A model generated the notes under the pieces. That model was given only the letters and a program-made list of their open reading frames with translations, was not told the origin of the DNA and made no database searches. Source: an uncultured Victivallales bacterium (GTDB lineage Bacteria > Verrucomicrobiota > Lentisphaeria > Oligosphaerales > JAFGRS01). Taken from it: 6,105 bases of DNA. Within the stretch, counting starts at the first letter, position 1. Each line of letters begins with the position of its first letter. The position numbers and the translations under genes were made by a program. Where the stretch lies: positions 1 to 6,105 of the forward strand of contig CAILKC010000105.1 of assembly GCA_903834675.1 (NCBI GenBank). Direction: 5' to 3'. Positions 1 to 5,668 of this stretch are shown piece by piece.

Positions 1-24
1 TCCGCCGCGGCGGACGAGGGGCGT

Positions 25-104
25 TGGAGGGCGCCGCTGCGTCGGCGCCGCGGCGGCCACGCAGGGCCGCCCTCCAGGCGATCCGGCGCGTCCCGGCCGG
101 ATCG
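25..104. other. Cluster of GC-rich inverted repeats
   Basis: Three hairpins follow one another. The first has arms 30-36 and 43-49 (GGCGCCG / CGGCGCC, 6-base loop). The second has arms 52-58 and 65-71 (GGCGGCC / GGCCGCC, 6-base loop). The third has arms 79-87 and 96-104 (CGATCCGGC / GCCGGATCG, 8-base loop). A longer-range 9-base pairing, 25-33 with 68-76 (TGGAGGGCG / CGCCCTCCA), overlaps arms of the first and second hairpins, so these folds exclude each other in part. All pairings are perfect by inspection. The cluster could be the 3' end of a transcript from outside the window, an intergenic repeat, or chance in GC-rich DNA. No T-run follows any stem, so a classical intrinsic terminator is not supported. 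Confidence 0.45.
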
Positions 105-168
105 GAATCGGACCCGCGTCGGCAAGTCTCATTCCGGTATGTCCGGCACCAGCCGGGGGCTTGGCTGA

Positions 169-192
169 CCCTGAACCCTGAACCCTGAACCC
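169..192. repeat. Heptanucleotide tandem repeat (CCCTGAA)x3.4
   Basis: Three perfect copies of CCCTGAA start at 169, 176 and 183, and a partial CCC follows at 190-192. The array lies in the intergenic region upstream of the lipoprotein gene. Perfect short arrays of this kind can expand and contract by replication slippage. Its function is unknown. Another stretch with the same 7-base period, but a different unit, is seen on the other side of the window. Confidence 0.85.
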
Positions 193-244
193 CAGGACCT
201 GAGTAAGTCACCCCCTACGGAGCTGACCTGCGCCCTTCCCGTGG

Positions 245-273
245 TTGACGGGGAGCGCTGACCGGGCTATCGT
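245..273 (+). promoter_or_regulatory. Possible sigma70-type promoter of the lipoprotein gene
   Basis: TTGACG at 245-250 matches five of six bases of the -35 consensus. It is separated by exactly 17 bases from TATCGT at 268-273, which matches four of six bases of the -10 consensus. Transcription would begin about 7 bases further on, giving a leader of roughly 50-55 bases before the ATG at 335. The spacing and the -35 match are good, but the -10 is imperfect and promoter rules in this lineage are not known. Confidence 0.35.
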
Positions 274-320
274 AGCGGCCGTGTTTTAAACTGGGTACGG
301 ACCGTGGTCGGCACGGAAGC

Positions 321-327
321 AAAGGGA
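321..327 (+). promoter_or_regulatory. Ribosome binding site of the lipoprotein gene
   Basis: AAAGGGA ends seven bases before the ATG at 335. This is a standard purine-rich Shine-Dalgarno position. It supports 335 as the start, which is also where a lipoprotein signal peptide begins. Confidence 0.7.
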
Positions 328-334
328 TATTGCG

Positions 335-949
335 ATGACAACCTGGGTTCGGCGGTTCGTTCTGGCGGGGACCATGGTGGCGCTGGCCGGGCTGCCCAGC
401 GGCTGTACCTACATGGGCAATCGCGGTCGCGACGCAGCGGACATGTTCGAGGTCGGCTTTACGGTGTCGAAGAAGCCGCAGTTTGCGTTCCACCCCATCG
501 ACTATTTCAACTCCATTGCTCTGGGCTACTCCAACGTGGAGGGGACCTATTACGGCATTGGTGGTCGCACCCTCGGAGCCATGCCGTTCAAGGATCAGGC
601 CTCATGGGGCTTGCTGTTCTGGGGCCGTGACAACCTGACCATCGGCGACTTTGACACGAGCGACCCACACCAGGTGTGGCGCTGTGACATGGCCAAACTG
701 CGGGAAGAAGGCAAGCCTTTGCCCGTGACGCGGCCCGAGTACGGTAAGGGCGTGGTCACCCTGATCCAGCACGATAACCGTCCGCCGCCGATCACCTACA
801 TGCAGTGCCGCCGGAACATCCATCTCGGCTGGATCGGCATCCATGCATCCGGGCGCCCACTTGACATACTCGACTTCATCTTGGGCTGGACGACCCTGGA
901 CATCCTGGGTGACGACAACCCGCCCGCCCCGGCCGTAGCCAAACCCTGA
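335..949 (+). CDS. Putative outer-membrane lipoprotein of unrecognised function
   Basis: This encodes a 204-residue protein with a clear lipoprotein signal: MTTWVRR, a hydrophobic stretch at about residues 8-20, then the lipobox L-P-S-G-C with the lipidated cysteine at residue 24. The residue after the cysteine is Thr rather than Asp, so by the E. coli rule it would go to the outer membrane. The mature part is soluble and rich in aromatic residues and Gly, including YYGIGGRTLG (residues 72-81) and SWGLLFWG (90-97). It carries two more cysteines (117, 158) that could form a disulfide. It ends with a conserved-looking segment (about 164-193, HLGWIGIHASGRPLDILDFI onward) and a Pro/Ala-rich tail. 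From memory, small lipoproteins of this style with an 'LD-LLG' C-terminus occur in Planctomycetes and relatives, but I recognise no named domain and assign no function. A good ribosome binding site and a possible promoter precede it. It is convergent with the transporter gene and apparently monocistronic. Confidence 0.86.
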   Translation: MTTWVRRFVLAGTMVALAGLPSGCTYMGNRGRDAADMFEVGFTVSKKPQFAFHPIDYFNSIALGYSNVEGTYYGIGGRTLGAMPFKDQASWGLLFWGRDNLTIGDFDTSDPHQVWRCDMAKLREEGKPLPVTRPEYGKGVVTLIQHDNRPPPITYMQCRRNIHLGWIGIHASGRPLDILDFILGWTTLDILGDDNPPAPAVAKP

Positions 950-950
950 A

Positions 951-964
951 GCGCGATCACGCGC
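951..964 (+). terminator. Short GC hairpin directly after the lipoprotein stop codon
   Basis: The arms GCGCG (951-955) and CGCGC (960-964) pair perfectly around a 4-base ATCA loop, one base after the TGA at 947-949. No T-run follows, so it is at best an unusual intrinsic terminator or a 3'-end stabilising hairpin. A second imperfect hairpin lies at 977-994 (GGCCC / GGGCC core, 3-base loop, one bulge). Together these are the only candidate termination signals in the convergent spacer 950-1108, which otherwise shows nothing recognisable. Confidence 0.3.
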
Positions 965-1108
965 CGGACTGGTGCAACGGCCCCTTGGGCCCGTCCCGTC
1001 TACGGCCGCCGACTACTTTCCCATAGGTCTGGCAGGCACCCCGCAGACGCGGCCGGGCCGTCCTCCTTCCCGCGCCCCTGGCAGGCCCCTGATGGCGAGG
1101 CCACCCGG

Positions 1109-2020
1109 TCAGGCAGCCCGCGAGAAGAGAATGATGGACAGGACCATCAGGACGGCTGCTGCCAGTCGGCGAAGCCAGACCCGCGGGCTGGCGCGGCACT
1201 CGAGATGCACCAGGCCAGCCGCCGAGATCAGCAGCCCGATGAGGATCGACATTAGGCCGCGGGTTGACTGGATGATGTTGCCGAATACCACGCCCACGGC
1301 GCCCAAACAGGCAAACAACAGCAGCATGGCTCCCAACCATGCCGCCGCAAACGGCGCCGCGTAGAGCCACAGGCGCCGCTCCCGCCAAGGTACCGTGGGC
1401 AGCAGCGCCATCGCGATGACGCCACAGAGCGTATACGAAAGAAAGCCGCCCACCACCGCCGCTCGCCCCAGGGGTAGCCCCGTCTCCTGCAGCCGACCGA
1501 CCAGCCCGCGGATGTTCAAGTCCGACAGGCAGTAACTGAAGCAGGCCAGCAGGATCCAACCCAGGCTCGACGGTGCGATCCGGCGACCCGATCCGTTCAG
1601 TATCAGCGCCGCCAACAGGCACGCGCCCAGGGCCAGCCACTGCACGGGGGCATAGTGCGCGCCGAGGAACAGAACACTGATCCCGGCCAGGATCGGCAGC
1701 TTCAATCCCAACAGCGGCGAGACCCGGGAAGCATCCGTGTGCCGCAGCGCCATGAGCAGCCCCGTCTGCCCGACCAGGTAGAACGCCACGCCCCCCAGCA
1801 AGGGACCGGCAAAGTCAGCCAGCGGCGGCAGCACCTCCGGTAACACCAGCGGCAAGGCCACGGCAGACACCACCCCCATGGCCAGATGCGCCAGCACCAG
1901 CAGCACATGCGGGCTGCGCCGGAACGTCCGCACAAAGAGCCCCGAGAACACGTACGAAAGCGATTGACAGAGAGCCGCCCCCAAGCCGAGCAGGATGCCA
2001 GTGATCACGTCTGTAATCAC
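1109..2020 (-). CDS. EamA/DMT-superfamily transporter, ten transmembrane helices
   Basis: This encodes a 303-residue integral membrane protein built as two similar halves, as in EamA (DUF6-type) permeases of the drug/metabolite transporter superfamily. Helices lie at about residues 5-24, 38-60, 70-91, 98-118, 124-142 for the first half and 151-170, 187-208, 216-237, 242-268, 281-301 for the second. The length is typical for ten-helix members (about 290-310). The segment ASRVSPLLGLKLPILAGI continuing to residue 142 matches the usual end of an EamA repeat, but the often-seen Glu at the start of the last loop is replaced (LGAHYAP). The substrate cannot be inferred. The start chosen is GTG at 2018-2020, which overlaps the TGA of the large secreted-protein gene by four bases (GTGA). 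An ATG further upstream (2083) would add 21 uncharged-membrane-unlike residues inside that gene and is less likely. A second in-frame GTG at 2006-2008 has GGAG 11 bases upstream and is an alternative. The overlap implies co-transcription and coupled translation. Confidence 0.9.
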   Translation of the reverse strand: MITDVITGILLGLGAALCQSLSYVFSGLFVRTFRRSPHVLLVLAHLAMGVVSAVALPLVLPEVLPPLADFAGPLLGGVAFYLVGQTGLLMALRHTDASRVSPLLGLKLPILAGISVLFLGAHYAPVQWLALGACLLAALILNGSGRRIAPSSLGWILLACFSYCLSDLNIRGLVGRLQETGLPLGRAAVVGGFLSYTLCGVIAMALLPTVPWRERRLWLYAAPFAAAWLGAMLLLFACLGAVGVVFGNIIQSTRGLMSILIGLLISAAGLVHLECRASPRVWLRRLAAAVLMVLSIILFSRAA

Positions 2021-5000
2021 TCCACCGCAAGGCTGGCCTCGGCCTGCTTGCCGGAAGCCAATTCGGTAACCTGGATTTTCCACGCGCCCGGCGCCTCATT
2101 GGGGGCGATGTCCAGGGTCAGGCTGAGCTGGCCATCCTTGGCGCCGTAGAAGCCGCTGCCTTCGGCCGCCTGGCCGGCGGCGTCCACGATCCTGACCTCC
2201 ACCGGCACCACCGCATCCGCCGTGCCCTCAGGGCCGGCCAGTACCCGCACCTGCACCGCGGCCACACCCCCGCGGGCCACCCGTGGCGGCACGGCGCAGT
2301 CGACGCCCCGGATTGGCGCGCTGGTGATCATGTACAGCCGTCCATCGCCGGGCCCAAACTCGGCGTCGATCGCCAGCACTCCGGCGCGGCTCGAGGCTGG
2401 CACTTCGCGGTGAGCCACTAAGTCGTACACCGTCCCGCCGGCGCGCTTCAGCGTCAGCAGCGCCCGGCTCGGTAGCCCCTTCTCCATCACCTTGCGGTGG
2501 TGACCCACGTAGTCGCCGTAAGTGCGGTAGTCATTGAGCGCGAACAGATAATCCGTCGTCCCGGAACTGCGTACCCGCGGCACGACCTCAGGGTTCGAAG
2601 AGTCGGCATAGCGGCTGTAGAAGGCGTCGAGCTGCGTTCGCAACTGGGCCGCGGCCGCCAGCAGTTCGGCCTTGCGCTCACGGGCTTCCCCCTTATCGCC
2701 GCAACTCGCGATGAGAATGTCCGGCGAGATGGCCGGACAGAGAAACTCGTCCCCGACCACGATGCCGCCGCGACGCTGAAATGCCTTGATGGCCTCGACC
2801 ACACGCGTGGTCAACACGTCACAGCAGGGCAGAACCAGGACCCGGTAGCCGTCCAGCCCATCGCGCACAATGTGCTCGTCAAACAGGATGCGCGGCTGCA
2901 ACGCAGCCCACTGCAAGACCTGGTGCAGGCGGGCTTCCCATGACTGGCTCCAGCCGTAAGAGCCGCGGCCAGCCAGCATCTGCGAGGCAAAGCTCTCGAG
3001 CAACGCCACGTCGGTGGGATGGTCCGGCACTTGGAGCAGCGTCGGTCCCAGCGGTTGAACCACGCTCGAGACCAACTCCTTCAGCACCTCCTTGGTCTGG
3101 GGGTTGGTGTAGCGGTAGCCCGCCGTCGTCGCCGGGAACAACGAGCCCCAACCGTGGTACATGATGCCCCGAATCGGCCGCGAGAGCTTCGACCAGAAAG
3201 CCTCCCGCAGGTGGTCCGGGGAAATGGTGATGAACTTGGCGTCGGGTATCTCCTTCTCCCAGGCGGCGCGCGCGGTCTCATCCTTGGGCAGTTCCGGCGC
3301 GGTCCCGGAACGGTACCAGATGATCTGCGTCATCTTCATCACCTGCTGCCCCGGCCGGCCGTCGGCCATGGCAAACAGTTCGTCGGTGGCCTGGCCGATC
3401 TTGATGGGATCGGGGTAGGAGTAGGTCCACTGCGACACCACGTCGACCCCGCCACCGCTGCCCCAAAGCGCCGGCACCCGCACCGCGGGATCGAAGAAGG
3501 TGACCAGATCCTGGCGCCCGGTCGACTTCAGCCCTTCGTGTACCCGCGTGTGCAGCGGGTTCCAGCCGTCGCCATCCTTCCAGAACCAGGAGTAGAAACG
3601 CAGCAGCGGGTAGTCGTCCGGAACCACGTGGTCGGCGGGGAAATCGGGCAGTGAGGCATAGCTCACGCCGTTCTTGCCAAGCGCCTCGCGGGGGATGTCA
3701 AAGCCGAGGGCGTCGCGCGCGGCCTTGATCTCGTAGTCGTGGTAGGACAACGCCGTGCCATCGCGGATCTCAGAGTGTACCAAGGCCATGCTCAGCGCCG
3801 GGAACTGGCCGAAGGTCTGCGCCACCGAGGCGCCCACGTCGTAGCCAAAGCGCTGGATGTCGGAGTTCGCAGCGCTGACGTTCTCCTGTCCGGTCGGCTT
3901 GCCAGCGCGGTCAACGCGCAGGTATTGGCTCAGCTTGGGGTTGAGCGCCACCCAGCGCCCGGGGTAAAGATACACACAGGCATCGATACCGCGGGCGAGG
4001 TAGTCGTTGAGCATCTCAGCCTTCGCCTCGATCACGCCCGAGTCCATGGCCGCCGTCGGCTTGCCGGCCTCCCAGATGCGACCGTAGTCCTGGAGTGCCT
4101 GCAAGTGGTGCGTGAAACCCACATACTGGAGGTTCTCCAGATCGCCCGTGCCCCACATCACCACCGGCATGCGGTTCGGCAGCGGCCGCGCCACCAGCCG
4201 CACCTCGCCGCGGGCTTCGCGCCGGAGTTCGCCCTGAGCGCCCGTCGCGCTCACCGACACCAGCAGCGGGTAGACGCCGGGCTTCAAGCGCGTATCCACC
4301 GCCACGCTGAGACTCTTCACCTCGCCGGCGGCCAACCCCCCCATGGCTTCCTCGCGCACCGCCCCGCCGAAGTCTATCTGGGCCCGCACCCCCGCCAGCG
4401 CCACCGCCGTGTCGTTGGCCACCGCCACCGCCACCGCGGCCCCCGTCTCCAGGCGCCGGAAGACGGTCCGGCTGGCCCGGACGCTGACCTCAACGTCACC
4501 CCCGAACCAAGGCAGCACGCCGTCGCAGAGCCGCACTTCATCGATGAACCCGGCACAACCGCTGTGGCTGCTGCCGATGCGGTCGCCGATCACCAGCGCG
4601 TTCGAGCCCGGGGTGATCGCGCCGCGACCGTCGTGTACCGCCTTGCCCTGGTAGACGCCATCAACATAGAAGCGGCTCACGCCGGCGCCGTCGTAGCTAT
4701 AGGCCAGGTGTACCCAGCGGTCGACGACCAGGGAGATGGCCTTCGAGGTGGCCCACACCGACGACGTGCCGAACCCAAGGCTGGCCGTCAGAACAAAGGC
4801 GCCCTTGCCCTTGCCCTGCAGGTACAGGACATAGTCGGTGTTGGCCTGGGGCAGGTCCTTGGCGTAGTGAAAGTACTTCTTGTCCACCAGAAACACCTGC
4901 TTGGCCTCCAGCATCTCGGCCTTGGGCTTCAGCCACAGCTCAAGCGTGAAGGCGCCCTTGGGGCTGAGCGCATCGCTATCCTTGGCTATGGCGCCCTCGG

Positions 5001-5283
5001 CCTTGTCCCCCACCGCTGAGTTCACCGAAAACGATTCAAGGCAGGAGCCAAACCGCCCCCCGGCTGCAAACACGGTCGTGCCGCGCAGGGCCAGCGTGTG
5101 ACCGTGGCCCGAGGCATCCAAGGTCTCCTTGCCAGGCTCGAATGGCCACAGAGCAAGAACCTGCGCTCCCGTCGCTTCGGCCCCGCTATAGGCGTGCTGC
5201 CAGGGCGCCTCGGCCTGGGCATGCAGGCTGCCGAGGGTGACACAGACGGCAGCGGCAGCGATCAGGGTCTGTTTTGCGATCAT
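2017..5283 (-). CDS. Large secreted LamG / glycoside-hydrolase-like multidomain protein
   Basis: This encodes 1088 residues. The ATG at 5281-5283 is chosen because a signal peptide begins there (hydrophobic core about 5-20, probable cleavage after A-Q-A, residue 24) and a GGGGAG ribosome binding site sits six bases upstream. Domains by eye: a LamG/concanavalin-like lectin module at 43-258 (LALWPFE, FTLELWLKP, WVHLAYSYDG, FYVDG and FIDEVRL are typical); an Ig-like beta-sandwich at about 264-366; a probable TIM-barrel-like region at 372-720; a GATase-like Rossmann domain at about 745-850 (YRVLVLPCCDVLT, then RRGGIVVGDEF), as seen in GH42-type beta-galactosidases; a helical stretch (865-895); a beta-sandwich (908-990); and a C-terminal Ig/MG2-like domain (about 1000-1088). 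I infer an exported carbohydrate-active enzyme or sugar-binding protein. There is no canonical Asn-Glu acid/base motif. Glu505 in HSEIRDG is a candidate, and no nucleophile Glu is obvious, so activity and substrate are uncertain. It is followed by the overlapping transporter gene. Confidence 0.95.
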   Translation of the reverse strand: MIAKQTLIAAAAVCVTLGSLHAQAEAPWQHAYSGAEATGAQVLALWPFEPGKETLDASGHGHTLALRGTTVFAAGGRFGSCLESFSVNSAVGDKAEGAIAKDSDALSPKGAFTLELWLKPKAEMLEAKQVFLVDKKYFHYAKDLPQANTDYVLYLQGKGKGAFVLTASLGFGTSSVWATSKAISLVVDRWVHLAYSYDGAGVSRFYVDGVYQGKAVHDGRGAITPGSNALVIGDRIGSSHSGCAGFIDEVRLCDGVLPWFGGDVEVSVRASRTVFRRLETGAAVAVAVANDTAVALAGVRAQIDFGGAVREEAMGGLAAGEVKSLSVAVDTRLKPGVYPLLVSVSATGAQGELRREARGEVRLVARPLPNRMPVVMWGTGDLENLQYVGFTHHLQALQDYGRIWEAGKPTAAMDSGVIEAKAEMLNDYLARGIDACVYLYPGRWVALNPKLSQYLRVDRAGKPTGQENVSAANSDIQRFGYDVGASVAQTFGQFPALSMALVHSEIRDGTALSYHDYEIKAARDALGFDIPREALGKNGVSYASLPDFPADHVVPDDYPLLRFYSWFWKDGDGWNPLHTRVHEGLKSTGRQDLVTFFDPAVRVPALWGSGGGVDVVSQWTYSYPDPIKIGQATDELFAMADGRPGQQVMKMTQIIWYRSGTAPELPKDETARAAWEKEIPDAKFITISPDHLREAFWSKLSRPIRGIMYHGWGSLFPATTAGYRYTNPQTKEVLKELVSSVVQPLGPTLLQVPDHPTDVALLESFASQMLAGRGSYGWSQSWEARLHQVLQWAALQPRILFDEHIVRDGLDGYRVLVLPCCDVLTTRVVEAIKAFQRRGGIVVGDEFLCPAISPDILIASCGDKGEARERKAELLAAAAQLRTQLDAFYSRYADSSNPEVVPRVRSSGTTDYLFALNDYRTYGDYVGHHRKVMEKGLPSRALLTLKRAGGTVYDLVAHREVPASSRAGVLAIDAEFGPGDGRLYMITSAPIRGVDCAVPPRVARGGVAAVQVRVLAGPEGTADAVVPVEVRIVDAAGQAAEGSGFYGAKDGQLSLTLDIAPNEAPGAWKIQVTELASGKQAEASLAVE

Positions 5284-5287
5284 CCTA

Positions 5288-5295
5288 CTCTCCCC
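5288..5295 (-). promoter_or_regulatory. Ribosome binding site of the large secreted-protein gene
   Basis: On the minus strand GGGGAGAG is followed six bases after GGAG by the ATG at 5281-5283. This is a strong, well-spaced Shine-Dalgarno match. It decides the start in favour of the signal-peptide methionine over an in-frame ATG 68 codons upstream (5485-5487), whose extra residues are Arg-rich and unlike a protein export signal. Confidence 0.8.
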
Positions 5296-5321
5296 GTGCC
5301 TAGAAGCGGCAGCGACTGACG

Positions 5322-5349
5322 AAGGCCCAAGGCCCAACCACGAAGGCCC
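5322..5349. repeat. Degenerate heptanucleotide repeat, unit AAGGCCC
   Basis: AAGGCCC occurs at 5322-5328, 5329-5335 and 5343-5349. The unit between (AACCACG, 5336-5342) is diverged but keeps the 7-base register, giving four units in 28 bases. It lies about 40-65 bases upstream of the start codon of the large secreted-protein gene, so it would be in the leader or near the promoter of that gene. Confidence 0.65.
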
Positions 5350-5460
5350 GAAACGGACGGCGCCTCGCCTCCTGCGATGGCGAACGCCTGGAAGTCCATA
5401 CTGTCTTTCGCAAGGGTCGCGCCTGTGTTCTCTGGAGCCCGCGATGCCACGCCCGTTCCA

Positions 5461-5481
5461 GGCGGGTTCGCGGTACCCGCC
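5461..5481. other. Hairpin in the spacer upstream of the large gene
   Basis: Arms 5461-5467 (GGCGGGT) and 5475-5481 (ACCCGCC) pair perfectly around a 7-base loop. A perfect 10-base palindrome, GCACCGGTGC, lies nearby at 5517-5526 and could bind a dimeric regulator. Both sit 180-245 bases upstream of the large gene's start. Neither matches a known operator or riboswitch that I recognise, and chance occurrence in GC-rich DNA is plausible. Confidence 0.3.
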
Positions 5482-5624
5482 GTGCAAGACCCCCGACTAC
5501 GGCGGAAGCCCCGGCTGCACCGGTGCGGACCGCCGGCTCCAGGCAGACGGCGCCGCTGGCCTCGGGGTTCTGCTTCCGACCTCCGCCATGGGGCTGGGGG
5601 TCACTCGCCCCTTCGGCCATGGCT

Positions 5625-5645
5625 CATTCCACATTCGTCATTCCG
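5625..5645. repeat. Period-7 repeat of CATTC
   Basis: CATTCCA, CATTCGT and CATTCCG follow directly at 5625, 5632 and 5639. Each unit has an invariant CATTC and two variable bases. A degenerate fourth unit (CATGGCT) precedes at 5618. The array begins 24 bases downstream (minus strand) of the partial gene's stop codon, just after the terminator-like hairpin. Its A/T content is higher than the surrounding DNA. Confidence 0.7.
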
Positions 5646-5649
5646 CTGC

Positions 5650-5667
5650 CGGCGCGGCAACGCGCCG
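5650..5667 (-). terminator. GC hairpin directly after the stop of the right-edge gene
   Basis: Read on the minus strand, CGGCGCG and CGCGCCG form a perfect 7-base stem around a TTGC loop. The stem starts one base after the TGA stop codon (5669-5671). No T-run follows, so it is either a tail-less terminator or a 3'-end protecting hairpin. Its geometry (TGA, one A, GC stem, 4-base loop) is the same as that after the lipoprotein gene. Confidence 0.4.
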
Positions 5668-5668
5668 T

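Larger units (their letters stand above)
1..334. other. Gene-free left flank (334 bp)
   Basis: No coding region here is convincing. All three plus-strand frames are open from the edge to about position 168-192, but their translations are low-complexity and rich in Arg, Gly, Pro and Ala, as expected of random GC-rich DNA. The stretch holds a palindrome at 1-14, several GC-rich hairpins (25-104), a heptanucleotide tandem repeat (169-192), and near its right end a possible promoter and ribosome binding site for the lipoprotein gene. A more A/T-rich patch (TTTTAAA, 284-290) lies just downstream of the possible -10 box. The tail of an upstream gene at the extreme left cannot be excluded. Confidence 0.6.
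5284..5668. other. 385-bp spacer upstream of the large secreted-protein gene
   Basis: No convincing gene lies here. Both strands contain open frames, but they translate to Arg/Gly/Pro-rich sequence typical of non-coding GC-rich DNA. The spacer contains, in minus-strand order, a GC hairpin just after the partial gene's stop (5650-5667), a period-7 CATTC repeat (5625-5645), a 10-base palindrome GCACCGGTGC (5517-5526), a 7-base-stem hairpin (5461-5481), a period-7 AAGGCCC repeat (5322-5349), and the ribosome binding site of the large gene (5288-5295). Its length suggests the large gene has its own promoter here, but I could not identify convincing -35/-10 boxes. Confidence 0.6.

Noticed and set aside
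1..168. Possible 3' end of a plus-strand gene entering from the left edge
   Set aside because: All three plus frames are open for a similar distance and all are low-complexity. Nothing distinguishes one as coding, although the edge prevents a firm exclusion.
957..1640. Minus-strand open frame of 227 codons overlapping the transporter gene
   Set aside because: It overlaps the transporter in another frame and is Gly/Arg/Pro-rich without membrane segments or motifs. The transporter frame has ten clear helices.
2021..2083. Upstream ATG start for the transporter
   Set aside because: It would lie within the preceding gene and add 21 residues (MENPGYRIGFRQ...) unlike the family's short N-terminus before helix 1. 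The GTG overlapping the stop codon is more typical.
3019..3654. Plus-strand open frame of 211 codons
   Set aside because: Also antisense to the large secreted-protein gene. It is Arg/Val/Gly/His-rich with no recognisable motif and is explained by codon bias on the other strand.
4415..4441. Short GCCACC tandem repeat
   Set aside because: It lies inside the coding region and simply encodes an alternating Val-Ala strand (VAVAVA) of the Ig-like domain, so coding explains it.
3739..5019. Long plus-strand open frame (426 codons) opposite the large secreted-protein gene
   Set aside because: It is antisense to a well-supported gene. Its translation is rich in His, Arg, Gly and Ala with no domain or hydrophobic pattern, as expected from the GC-rich third positions of the real gene.
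5284..5487. N-terminal extension of the large secreted protein by 68 residues
   Set aside because: The extra residues are Arg-rich and unlike a leader. A strong ribosome binding site and a signal peptide both mark the ATG at 5281-5283.
5300..5620. Minus-strand open frame in the spacer between the two right-hand genes
   Set aside because: Its Ala/Arg/Gly/Pro-rich translation has no motif, and the region contains repeats and hairpins typical of intergenic DNA.
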